Notes under the pieces: model-generated
What the model saw: the letters and a program-made list of their open reading frames with translations, nothing else
Told to the model about the DNA's origin: nothing
Databases searched by the model: none
DNA from: Gemmatimonadales bacterium
GTDB taxonomy: Bacteria > Gemmatimonadota > Gemmatimonadetes > Gemmatimonadales > GWC2-71-9
Reading direction: 5' to 3'
Assembly (NCBI GenBank): GCA_041390145.1
Contig: JAWKQM010000003.1
Coordinates: forward strand, 62,001-126,000
Length of the DNA: 64,000 bases
In this document: positions 1 through 8,400 of the stretch, piece by piece
How the letters are laid out: each line of letters begins with the position of its first letter
How positions within the stretch are numbered: position 1 is the stretch's first letter
Translations under genes and position numbers: made by a program

Positions 1-1
1 C

Positions 2-502
2 ACGGAGCACGCCTTCTGCTGGGTGGTGGACTTTCCGCTCTTTGAGCAGGATCCGGCCAGCGGCGAGTGGTCGCCGGCGCACCATCCATTTACGGCACCG
101 CATCCCGACGACGCTGCGCGGCTCCGCAGCGAGCCCTGGTCGTGCCGCGCCCTCCACTATGACGCCGTATACAACGGGAACGAACTCGGCAGCGGGTCGA
201 TCCGCATCACGACGCCGGAACTCCAGACCACGATCTTCGAGCTGCTGAAGATTCCGGAGCCCGACATCCGCCGCCGCTTCGGCTTTCTCCTCGACGGCCT
301 CGCCGCCGGCGCGCCGCCGCATGGCGGCTTCGCGCTCGGTTTCGACCGGATCGTCATGCTCCTCGCCGGCGCCACGTCGCTTCGCGACGTGATCGCCTTC
401 CCGAAATCCACCGCCGCCCGTGCCCTCTTCGAGGGCGCCCCCACCACCGTGGACGCGAAGGATCTCGCCGCGCTCCACCTGGAGGTCACTGGTGAAGGCT
501 GA
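2..502 (+). CDS. aspS: Aspartyl-tRNA synthetase, C-terminal part (5' truncated by window)
   Basis: Charges tRNA-Asp (or tRNA-Asn in non-discriminating types) with aspartate in the cytoplasm. The frame is open from base 2, and the first visible ATG-like codon is internal. Class II motif 3 is visible as FALGFDRIVMLLAG, followed by the usual AspRS ending SLRDVIAFPKS and a short C-terminal tail. Upstream the window shows TEHAFCWVVDFPLFE, typical of the region after the GAD insertion. The stop overlaps the GTG start of the next gene (phoH), so the two are translationally coupled. Only about the last 166 residues are present. Confidence 0.95.
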   Translation, partial: TEHAFCWVVDFPLFEQDPASGEWSPAHHPFTAPHPDDAARLRSEPWSCRALHYDAVYNGNELGSGSIRITTPELQTTIFELLKIPEPDIRRRFGFLLDGLAAGAPPHGGFALGFDRIVMLLAGATSLRDVIAFPKSTAARALFEGAPTTVDAKDLAALHLEVTGEG

Positions 503-1450
503 CGCCAACGACGTCGTCCATCGCATCTCCACCGAGGGCGCTGATCCGCTCCTCCTCGGCGGCGTGAACGACGTGAACCTGCTCGAACTCCAGCGGGCCC
601 TCGGGGTGCGCGCCACCCTCCGCGGCGAGACGTTGACGCTGGGTGGAACCCTCGAGCAGATCGAACGGGCCACCCCGTCGTCCAGGGGCTCATCGACCTG
701 GCGCGGATGGGCGAGTCGATCGCCCCGGAGGACGTCTATCGGATCGCCTCGGAGCCGGGCGCCGAGTTGCCGGCCACCAACACCGACGGGCGGATCGTGC
801 TGCCCGGGATGCGCCGGGCCATCGTCGCCAAGACCGGCGGGCAGAAGGAGTATCTCGCCGCCATTACCGCGCATGACATCGTGGTGGGCATCGGGCCCGC
901 GGGCACCGGCAAGACCTATCTTGCCGTCGCCAAGGCCGTCGAGGCGCTGGCCCGCAAGCGCGTCAAGCGGATCATTCTCGCCCGTCCCGCGGTTGAGGCC
1001 GGTGAATCACTCGGCTTCTTGCCGGGCGACCTGCAGGCCAAGGTCGATCCGTATCTCCGTCCCCTCTACGACGCGCTCGAGGACATGATGCCCTCGGAGA
1101 AGGTGCAGAAGGCGCTCGAGACCCGCATCATCGAGATCGCGCCGCTTGCCTACATGCGTGGGCGCACCCTCTCGGACGCCTTCATCATCCTCGACGAGGC
1201 GCAGAACGCCACCGGCGCCCAGATGAAGATGTTCCTCACCCGTTTGGGCGTGAACAGCCGGGTGGTCGTGACCGGCGACAAGACGCAGGTGGACCTCCCC
1301 AAGCGCGAGGACTCCGGCCTGATCCAGGTGGAGCGCATCCTCCCCGGGATCGAGGGGATCTCCTTCTGCTACCTCCAGGACACCGACGTCGTCCGCCACC
1401 GGCTGGTGCGCGACATCATCCGCGCCTACGCGGAAGACCAGGTCGGCTGA
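492..1450 (+). CDS. phoH: PhoH-family ATPase, apparent frameshift near base 670
   Basis: Predicted cytoplasmic PhoH/PhoL-type ATPase, normally next to ybeY as here and linked to RNA metabolism. The GTG start at 492 overlaps the aspS stop. The N-terminal part runs in one frame to about ERA (base 671); the rest continues in another frame from VVQGLIDLARM (677 onward). The P-loop IGPAGTGKTYLAV and the DExx-like FIILDEAQN are intact in the second frame. Restoring a single C in the C-rich stretch 669-676 would give one continuous protein of about 320 residues. This is either an assembly indel or a real lesion; a natural start at the internal ATG 707 would lack the N-terminal domain. Confidence 0.85.
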
Positions 1451-1465
1451 TGGGGAAGGGGCAGC

Positions 1466-1891
1466 GTGGCCGCGGCCGCTGACGTGACGGTGCACGGACG
1501 GGTGATTCCGGTCCCGGCCGCCGCCGTGCGCAAGGCCGTGCGCACCGTGTTGGCCGGTGAGCGCCGCCATGCCTCGGTGTCCGTCACGTTTCTCGGGCGC
1601 GAAGCGATGCGCCAGATGAACCTCCGCCACAAGGGCCACGATTTTCCGACCGACGTGATCAGCTTTGCCCTCCCCGATCCGCGCGGCGGGCTGCTCGGCG
1701 ATCTCTACCTCTGCCGCTGGCAGGCGGAGCGCGAGGCCCGCCGCCGCGACTTGCCCCTGCGCGAGGAGTTGCTGCGTCTGGTCATCCACGGCACGCTGCA
1801 CATCCTCGGCTGGGACCACGACGAGGGCGCCGGTCGCGAGGCGTCCGCGATGTGGGTCAGGCAAGAGCGTTACCTGCGGAAGGTCCTGTGA
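1466..1891 (+). CDS. ybeY: Endoribonuclease YbeY (rRNA maturation factor)
   Basis: Zn-dependent endoribonuclease of 141 residues that acts in 16S rRNA 3'-end maturation and ribosome quality control. The metal-binding signature HGTLHILGWDHD lies near residue 112, and the upstream NLRHKGHDFPTDVISFAL block is typical of the family. The start is GTG at 1466, 15 bases after the phoH stop. The stop overlaps the GTG of the following CBS membrane protein. The order phoH-ybeY-corC is a widely conserved operon. Confidence 0.95.
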   Translation: MAAAADVTVHGRVIPVPAAAVRKAVRTVLAGERRHASVSVTFLGREAMRQMNLRHKGHDFPTDVISFALPDPRGGLLGDLYLCRWQAEREARRRDLPLREELLRLVIHGTLHILGWDHDEGAGREASAMWVRQERYLRKVL

Positions 1892-3066
1892 GCGCCTTCT
1901 TCCACGGCATGCTGTCGCCCGCGGCCCTCGTCGGGTTCACGCTCTGGGCGGCGTGGCTCGCGCTCGCCGCCGAGTCGGAGGGCGACCTCCCCCGCGCCGA
2001 CGGGGACGTGACGCTGCCGCTCGCCCGTCGTCTCCACATCGCACACCTCGCCTTGCTGGTCATCGCCGGCGCCGCGGCCGCGACGTCCGTCGTCTGGTGG
2101 GCGTGGCCGCCGCTGCGGGGCGGCCTCTACCTCGCGCTGGCCGTGACGGTGGTGTGGGTGGTGGGTGACCTCCTCCCGCGGCTCCTCGCGGCCATTGCGC
2201 CGGAACTCGCGCGGCTGGTGCGCCCCGGCGCGGCGCGCTCGCTTGCCATCTTCCGTCCCCTCTTCTACCTGGTGACCCGTGTCGACCAGCGCGGCATGCG
2301 GCAGAGCCTGGCCCCGGCCCGACCCGGCGCGCGCACGCAGCGCGACGCGGTCATCGGCGTCTTTGCCCTCTCCGACATGACCGTCGCCGAGGTGATGACG
2401 CCGCGGATCGACATCGTGAGCGTCGACGTGGGAGACTCCCGCGAAGAGGTGGTGTCCACGCTCAGCCGGGCCGAGCACGCCCGGCTCCCCGTCTTCGAGG
2501 GGCAGCCCGATGCAGTCGCCGGCGTGGTGTACGCCAAGGACATGCTCGCGCATCTCGACGACGCCGATGACGACCCCCTGCGGTGGACCGCGCTGATCCG
2601 TCCCGTGCCGTTCGTGCCCGAGGGCAAGACGCTCGACCGCCAACTGCGGGACTTCCAGCGCGGGCCGAGTCATCTTGCGGTGGTGGTGGACGAGTTCGGC
2701 GGGACGGCGGGCCTGATCACGCTCGAGGACATTCTCGAGCAGGTGGTCGGCGAGATTCACGACGAGTACGACGTCGACGAGGTCGAGCCGGTGGTGACGG
2801 TCGACGCCGACACCTTTCGGGTGCTCGGTGGGGTGGCGCTCACCGAACTGGAGGCGCTCTTCCATCAGGACCTCGGCCACGAGGATGTCAGCACCGTCGG
2901 CGGCCTCGTCCTGGCCCAGCTGGGTCGGGTTCCCCGCGCCGGCGACGAAATCCGGGTCGGTGAGGTCGAACTTCGTGTCGAACAGGTGAGCCGCCGCCGT
3001 GTCCGGCGCGTGCTGGCCAGGCGGGTCCCGGCCAGCGCCGGCCCGGCACCGGAGGAGGCGGCATGA
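1888..3066 (+). CDS. CorC/HlyC-type CBS-domain membrane protein (first copy)
   Basis: About 392 residues. The start is taken as GTG 1888, overlapping the ybeY stop, rather than an upstream codon inside ybeY. The N-terminal third holds three or four hydrophobic segments (a CNNM-like transporter domain, shortened). A pair of CBS domains follows, beginning with EVMTPRIDIVSVD and including VVVDEFGGTAGLITLEDILE. A CorC_HlyC domain with the typical TVGGLVLAQLGRVP ends the protein. Members are implicated in Mg2+/Co2+ efflux or magnesium homeostasis, which fits the mgtE gene two positions downstream. The name hemolysin used for this family is misleading. Confidence 0.85.
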   Translation: MSAFFHGMLSPAALVGFTLWAAWLALAAESEGDLPRADGDVTLPLARRLHIAHLALLVIAGAAAATSVVWWAWPPLRGGLYLALAVTVVWVVGDLLPRLLAAIAPELARLVRPGAARSLAIFRPLFYLVTRVDQRGMRQSLAPARPGARTQRDAVIGVFALSDMTVAEVMTPRIDIVSVDVGDSREEVVSTLSRAEHARLPVFEGQPDAVAGVVYAKDMLAHLDDADDDPLRWTALIRPVPFVPEGKTLDRQLRDFQRGPSHLAVVVDEFGGTAGLITLEDILEQVVGEIHDEYDVDEVEPVVTVDADTFRVLGGVALTELEALFHQDLGHEDVSTVGGLVLAQLGRVPRAGDEIRVGEVELRVEQVSRRRVRRVLARRVPASAGPAPEEAA

Positions 3067-4259
3067 TCTGGGGAGTCTTTGCCCTCGGCATGGCGCTGAC
3101 CCTGCTCGGGTCCATGGCGGGGGCGGCCCTCGTCTATGTGAGCCGCGCCGAGTTGGCGCGTGCCGTCTCCCGGCAGCTGCGCGGCGGTTCGTCGGCGCTC
3201 GCGTGGCTCTCGCGCATCGAGTCGATCCTCACCGCTGCCGCCGCCACCTCCGCCTTCGGCGTGATTCTCCTCGGCGCCGCCTTTCCCGCCGTCTTTGCCC
3301 GGCAGGGCGCCGTGCTCCTCGCACCCCTGATCGCGCTGGTGGCGGTGCCCTTTGTCCTCTTCAGCGGATACCTGGCCCCGCGGTGGCTCAGCGCCTCGCG
3401 CGCCGAGCGCGTCACCAGCATCGCCATGCCGCTCCTCGAGCCCTGGGCCCGGTTCCTCGGCGTGCTCCTGCCGGCGCGCCGGCCGTCCCGGGCCACGGAG
3501 TTCCGCACCCTCTGGCGGGAAGGGGCCGCGGTCGGCCTCCGCGCCGACGAAGACCTGAACACCGTCAGCGGCGTGATGGCGTTTGCCAGCCGACCGATTC
3601 GCGAGATCATGACGCCGCGGACCGACCTCATCGCCATTCCCGAGGATGCGACCCTCGCCGACATCGTGCAGGTGTTCGCGCAGAGCGGCTACAGCCGAAT
3701 CCCGGTCTACCGCGGGACCCTCGACGAGATCGTGGGCATGCTGCACGCCTTCGACCTCTTCAAGCTGCGGCCCGGCGATCCGCTCCCGGTGCGCCCCGTT
3801 GCCATCGCCGCGCCCGGCCGCGCCGCGGGCGAACTCTTCCTCGACATGCAGCGCGAACGGCGCCACCTCGCGGTCGTGATCGACGAGTTCGGCGGCACCC
3901 TGGGTCTGGTGTCGCTCGAGGACCTGCTGGAGGAACTGGTCGGGGAGATCTACGATGAGCACGACCAGGTGCCGGTCAGCGTGCCGTCCGTGGGTGGTGC
4001 CGCATTGGCCGACGTCGACGGGTCCACCCCCATCGTCGACCTGGCGGCGCAGTTTGATGTCGCCTTGCCGACGTCTGGCGCATCCACCATCGGCGGCCTC
4101 CTCGCCGGCCTGGCGGGGCGCATTCCGGCCGCAGGCGAGCGGTTCATCATCGGCGGAGTGGAAATCGACGTGGTGACCGCGACCGCCACCCGCGTGGAAC
4201 GGGTGCTCGTGCGTCCTGGGCCGGTCGCGCTGGTCCCCCTCGCGAGGGAGCCCTCATGA
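3063..4259 (+). CDS. CorC/HlyC-type CBS-domain membrane protein (second copy)
   Basis: 398 residues with the same architecture as the preceding gene, which it overlaps by ATGA. An N-terminal hydrophobic CNNM-like domain (about residues 1-120) is followed by CBS domains starting EIMTPRTDLIAIPEDA and the motif VVIDEFGGTLGLVSLEDLLE. A C-terminal CorC_HlyC domain (STIGGLLAGLAGRIP) ends the protein. The two copies look like an old tandem duplication and may form a heteromer. The protein overlaps mgtE by ATGAG, so the three are probably co-translated. Function in divalent cation transport is inferred from family and neighbours. Confidence 0.85.
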   Translation: MIWGVFALGMALTLLGSMAGAALVYVSRAELARAVSRQLRGGSSALAWLSRIESILTAAAATSAFGVILLGAAFPAVFARQGAVLLAPLIALVAVPFVLFSGYLAPRWLSASRAERVTSIAMPLLEPWARFLGVLLPARRPSRATEFRTLWREGAAVGLRADEDLNTVSGVMAFASRPIREIMTPRTDLIAIPEDATLADIVQVFAQSGYSRIPVYRGTLDEIVGMLHAFDLFKLRPGDPLPVRPVAIAAPGRAAGELFLDMQRERRHLAVVIDEFGGTLGLVSLEDLLEELVGEIYDEHDQVPVSVPSVGGAALADVDGSTPIVDLAAQFDVALPTSGASTIGGLLAGLAGRIPAAGERFIIGGVEIDVVTATATRVERVLVRPGPVALVPLAREPS

Positions 4260-5596
4260 GCCCGCGGGCCGCGAAGAAGAAGAAAGAGAGCCTGCCCGAT
4301 CTCCTCCGCGCCGGGCGGATTGACGAATTCGTCAAGCTCGCGCTCGACATGGAGCCGGTCGACCTGGCCGATGTCCTCTCCTCGCTCGATGACGACGAGC
4401 GGCTGACCGCCGTCCGCGCCCTGCCGCCGGAGGTCTCCGGCGAGGCGTTGACCGAGATGCCGGAGGACGAGCACGCCGAGGACACGCTCGCCGCGCTCGA
4501 ACCGGAACAGGCCGCCGACATCGTCGACGAGATGGCGGACGACGACGCCGCCGACCTCCTGCAGGACCTCGATCCCGAGGAGCAGGAACGCATCCTCTCC
4601 GAGGTGGAGGATCGGACCGAAGTGGACCGCCTCCTCGCCTATGACGAGGAGTCGGCCGGCGGCCTGATGACGTCGCACGTCGTGACCGTGCTCGATTCGG
4701 CCACGGCAGGGCAGGCGATCGAGGCGATTCGTCGGCAGGCGGAAGAAATGGAGGGGTTCTACCAGGTGTTCGTGGTTGACACCGGGCACCACCTCATCGG
4801 CCTCCTCCCGCTCAAGGACCTGGTCACCAGTCCTCCCGACCGGAGCATCCGGGAGTTCATGGAGACGGCCGACATCACTGTCACCCCCGACCGCGACCAG
4901 GAAGAGGTTGCACGGCTGATGGCGCGCTATAACGTGCCGAGCGTGCCGGTCGTCGACGCCACCGGGGTCCTGCTCGGACGGGTCACCTTCGACGACGTGA
5001 TCGATGTGGTCGAAGCGGAGACCACCGAGGACCTCCTGCAGTTCGGTGGCGTGTCGGCGGACGAAGAACTCAGCGCTCCCTGGACCGACGCGGTCCGGAG
5101 CCGGCTGCCCTGGCTCTATGTGAATCTGCTGACGGCGTTCGCGGCCGCCTCCGTCGTCCTCGTCTTTTCCGATGCCATTCAGGAGCTGAAGTGGCTGGCG
5201 GTCTTCATGCCGATCATCGCCGGGATGGGGGGCAACGCCGGCACCCAGGCGCTGGCGGTGTCGGTCCGCCGGATTGCGCTGGGGCAGGTGCCGGCGGGGG
5301 ACGAAATTGGCATCGTCGGCAAGGAGATGCTGGTCGGACTGGTCAACGGACTTGCCAGCGCCCTCGTGGCCGGCGGCATCGGGTGGATGGCGGCGGGACC
5401 GGAGTTCGGGGGTGTCGTGGCGCTTGCCATGGTGGCCAACCTGGGCGTCGCCGGATTCGCCGGGGCCTTCGTCCCGCTCTTTCTCGAGCGCCTCCGGATC
5501 GACCCCGCCATCGCCAGTTCGGTCTTTGTCACCACCTTCACGGACATGTGCGGCTTTTTCCTCCTGTTGGGGATGGCCACACACTTCCTGCTCTAG
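4256..5596 (+). CDS. mgtE: Magnesium transporter MgtE
   Basis: 446-residue Mg2+ channel. The acidic N domain (about residues 10-130, superhelical, rich in D and E) is followed by two CBS domains (about 135-260) and five C-terminal membrane helices. The last part contains the pore signature MPIIAGMGGNAGTQALAV near residue 325. The N and CBS domains sense cytoplasmic Mg2+ and gate the channel in characterised homologues. It overlaps the second CorC gene, forming a magnesium-handling block. A 35-base gap separates it from the next gene. Confidence 0.95.
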   Translation: MSPRAAKKKKESLPDLLRAGRIDEFVKLALDMEPVDLADVLSSLDDDERLTAVRALPPEVSGEALTEMPEDEHAEDTLAALEPEQAADIVDEMADDDAADLLQDLDPEEQERILSEVEDRTEVDRLLAYDEESAGGLMTSHVVTVLDSATAGQAIEAIRRQAEEMEGFYQVFVVDTGHHLIGLLPLKDLVTSPPDRSIREFMETADITVTPDRDQEEVARLMARYNVPSVPVVDATGVLLGRVTFDDVIDVVEAETTEDLLQFGGVSADEELSAPWTDAVRSRLPWLYVNLLTAFAAASVVLVFSDAIQELKWLAVFMPIIAGMGGNAGTQALAVSVRRIALGQVPAGDEIGIVGKEMLVGLVNGLASALVAGGIGWMAAGPEFGGVVALAMVANLGVAGFAGAFVPLFLERLRIDPAIASSVFVTTFTDMCGFFLLLGMATHFLL

Positions 5597-5631
5597 CTTG
5601 CCCCGGTTCCTCTTCCGGGTGACTTTTCGTC

Positions 5632-6672
5632 ATGGATCGTGAAGCCCTGCTTGCCGGCCTGCGAGAACGCCAACCTGCGGCGCTGGCCCGGGCTATTTCG
5701 GTGGTCGAGAACGGGCGCGAAGGGTTTGAACCGCTCCTCAGCGCGCTGCATCCCCAGCTGGGCCGCGCGCACCGGATCGGGATCACCGGGCCGCCCGGGG
5801 CGGGCAAGTCCACGCTCACCGAGCGCCTGGTGGGTGCGTTCCGGGCCCAGGGACACACCGTTGCGGTGGTGGCGGTCGACCCCACCAGTCCCTTCTCCGG
5901 CGGCGCCCTCCTCGGTGACCGGATCCGGATGGAGAGCATCGCCCTCGACCCGGGTGTGTTCATCCGGTCGATGGCCACGCGGGGATCCCTGGGCGGCCTC
6001 GCCACTTCCACCCGCGAGGTGTGTGACGTCCTCGACGCCGCGGGATTCGACCGGATCCTGGTGGAAACGGTTGGGGTAGGACAGTCGGAGCTGGCCGTGT
6101 CGCGGATGGCGGATACCAGCCTGCTGCTCCTGGTGCCCGAGTCGGGCGACGGCATCCAGACGCTGAAGTCGGGCGTCATGGAGGTGGCCGACGTCTTCGT
6201 GGTGAACAAGGCCGATCGCCCCGGTGCCGACAAGCTGAGGCAGGAAATCGAGATCACGCTTGGCATCCGGCGTGGGAACGCCTTCCGCCACGTCCCGGCC
6301 CACCACGGATTCAAGGCCCGCGCCAGGGCGGAGGCCGATGCGCATGCCGCGGAGTCGAGTGAAGCGTGGAAGCACCCGGTCCTCGCGACGATCGCCGCAA
6401 AAGGTGAAGGCGTCGAGGAGGTGATGGCGGCGCTGGATGCCCACCGCGCGTGGCTGGAGGCCTCGGGCACGATGCGCGAACGGCGGCGGCGCCGGTTGGA
6501 AGAGCGCACCCGCGAGGTCGTGGACCGCGCGCTGGTGCGCTGGGTCTGGGACGAGACCGCCGCCGAGCAGGCCATCCGCGACCGGCTGGACGAGCTCGAG
6601 TCAGGGCAGGTGAGCCCGTACGAACTGGCGGCAAATATTCTGGACGCACTCAAGCAGGGGGCACGGCCATGA
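5632..6672 (+). CDS. meaB: MeaB/ArgK-type G-protein chaperone of a B12-dependent acyl-CoA mutase
   Basis: 346-residue P-loop GTPase that gates cofactor loading and protects B12-dependent mutases. The P-loop GPPGAGKSTLTERL is near residue 53. VVAVDPTSPFSGGALLGDRIRM is typical of MeaB switch regions, and the NKAD specificity motif occurs as VVNKADRPG. It overlaps the mutase large-subunit gene by ATGA, so it is almost certainly its partner. Family members serve methylmalonyl-, isobutyryl- and hydroxyisobutyryl-CoA mutases; the large subunit downstream suggests which. Confidence 0.92.
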   Translation: MDREALLAGLRERQPAALARAISVVENGREGFEPLLSALHPQLGRAHRIGITGPPGAGKSTLTERLVGAFRAQGHTVAVVAVDPTSPFSGGALLGDRIRMESIALDPGVFIRSMATRGSLGGLATSTREVCDVLDAAGFDRILVETVGVGQSELAVSRMADTSLLLLVPESGDGIQTLKSGVMEVADVFVVNKADRPGADKLRQEIEITLGIRRGNAFRHVPAHHGFKARARAEADAHAAESSEAWKHPVLATIAAKGEGVEEVMAALDAHRAWLEASGTMRERRRRRLEERTREVVDRALVRWVWDETAAEQAIRDRLDELESGQVSPYELAANILDALKQGARP

Positions 6673-8372
6673 GCGCAGCGGACACCAACGGCGATCGGGA
6701 GCAACTCGCGGCCCAGGCACGGGAACTCGCCGCCCTGCGGTCCGAGGTCGCCGCGTGGCGGGAGCGGTTCGGCAAGCTCCCCCTCCGGGACGATTCCGAC
6801 TTCACCTCGGTGTCCGGCCGGGCCGTCGAGCCGGTCTACACGCCGCTCGACCTCTCGCCGGAGCTCCTCGGCCAGGGGATCCTGCCCGGCCAGTTCCCCT
6901 ACACCCGCGGTGTCCATCCCAGCGGGTACCGGGGCAAGCTCTGGACGATGCGCCAGTTTGCCGGGTTCGGCACCGCCCAGGACACCAACGAGCGCTACAA
7001 GTTCCTCCTCTCCCGGGGCCAGACCGGCCTCTCGGTGGCCTTCGACTTTCCCACCTTGATGGGCTACGACGGCGACCATCCCCGCTCCGAGGGCGAAGTC
7101 GGCAAGTGCGGCGTCGCCATTTCCTCGCTCGCCGACATGGAGACCCTCTTCGACGGGATTCCGCTCGACCAGGTCTCCACCTCGATGACGATCAACGGCC
7201 CCGCCGCCATCATCTTCTGCTTCTACGTGGCCGCCGCCGAGAAGCAGGGCGTGTCCATCGAGAAGCTGCAGGGGACGATCCAGAACGACATCCTCAAGGA
7301 GTACATGGCGCAGCACGCCTGGATCTTCCCGGCGGAACCGGCGCTGAAGGTGATCGTGGACATGTTCGAGTGGGCGGCGGAACACACGCCCAAGTGGAAC
7401 ACGATCTCCATCTCCGGCTACCACATCCGGGAGGCGGGGGCCACGGCGGTCCAGGAACTGGCGTTTACCCTGGCCAACGGCTTCTGCTACGTGGAGCATG
7501 GCGTCGCGCGGGGACTCGACGTCGACAGCTTCGCCCCCCGGCTCTCGTTCTTCTGGGACGTCCACAACGACTTCTTCGAGGAGATCGCCAAGATGCGGGC
7601 CGCCCGGCGGATCTGGGCGCGTCACATGCGCGAGCGGTACAACGCGCGCGATCCCCGCAGCTGGATCATGCGGTTCCACAGCCAGACGGCCGGCGTGACG
7701 CTCGCCGCGCAGCAGCCGCTCATCAACATCGTGCGTGTCGCCTACCAGGCGATGGCCGCCACCCTCGGTGGCACCCAGTCGCTCCATACCAACGCCTTCG
7801 ACGAGACGCTGGCGCTCCCGACCGAAGATTCGGTGCGCATCGCGCTCCGGACCCAGCAAATCCTTGCCTACGAGACCGGCATTCCGAACGTGACCGACCC
7901 GCTGGGCGGCAGCTACTACGTCGAGGCACTGACCGATCGGCTGGAAAGCGAGGCGGAAGCCATCTTTGCGGAAATCGAGGCGCAGGGTGGCGTGGTCAAG
8001 GCGATCGAGGCGGGATGGTCGCAGCGGCAGATTGCACGCTCCGCCGCGCGCTTCCAACACGAGATCGAGCAGCACCAGCGCACCATCGTCGGGGTGAACG
8101 AATTTGTGGAAGAGGACGAGACGGCGGTGGAAATTCTGAAGATCGGCAACGAAGCCGAGGCGTCGCAGCGCGAGCGGCTCGCCCGGCTGCGTGCCACCCG
8201 AGACCAGGCGCTGGTGGAGCAGCGCCTGGAGGCGCTCCGCCAGGCGGCCGCCGAGGACCGAAACGTGATGCCTGCGATGCTTGACTGCGCGCGGGCCTAT
8301 TGCACTCTCTTTGAAATCCGCCACGTGCTCGAAGGGGTCTTTGGAACCTACCGGGAACCGGTGTTCTTCTGA
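6669..8372 (+). CDS. icmA: B12-dependent acyl-CoA mutase large subunit, isobutyryl-CoA mutase-like
   Basis: 567 residues: the substrate-binding TIM barrel of the mutase family without the B12 domain, which is encoded separately at 9606. Pipelines would call it methylmalonyl-CoA mutase. However, the two known specificity positions read Phe97 (in WTMRQFAGFG) and Gln215 (in LKEYMAQHAW). Methylmalonyl enzymes have Tyr and Arg there; isobutyryl-CoA mutase has Phe and Gln. The size and split form also match IcmA/IcmB. The likely reaction is isobutyryl-CoA to n-butyryl-CoA. The ATG start at 6669 overlaps meaB. The gene-symbol assignment is inference from these residues. Confidence 0.8.
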   Translation: MSAADTNGDREQLAAQARELAALRSEVAAWRERFGKLPLRDDSDFTSVSGRAVEPVYTPLDLSPELLGQGILPGQFPYTRGVHPSGYRGKLWTMRQFAGFGTAQDTNERYKFLLSRGQTGLSVAFDFPTLMGYDGDHPRSEGEVGKCGVAISSLADMETLFDGIPLDQVSTSMTINGPAAIIFCFYVAAAEKQGVSIEKLQGTIQNDILKEYMAQHAWIFPAEPALKVIVDMFEWAAEHTPKWNTISISGYHIREAGATAVQELAFTLANGFCYVEHGVARGLDVDSFAPRLSFFWDVHNDFFEEIAKMRAARRIWARHMRERYNARDPRSWIMRFHSQTAGVTLAAQQPLINIVRVAYQAMAATLGGTQSLHTNAFDETLALPTEDSVRIALRTQQILAYETGIPNVTDPLGGSYYVEALTDRLESEAEAIFAEIEAQGGVVKAIEAGWSQRQIARSAARFQHEIEQHQRTIVGVNEFVEEDETAVEILKIGNEAEASQRERLARLRATRDQALVEQRLEALRQAAAEDRNVMPAMLDCARAYCTLFEIRHVLEGVFGTYREPVFF

Positions 8373-8400
8373 CCCCTCGGCCGTCGGCCTGGAGGAAGTC

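Noticed and set aside
6450..6668. Earlier start for the mutase large subunit
   Set aside because: It would overlap meaB by over 200 bases; ATG 6669 with ATGA coupling and family N terminus is right.
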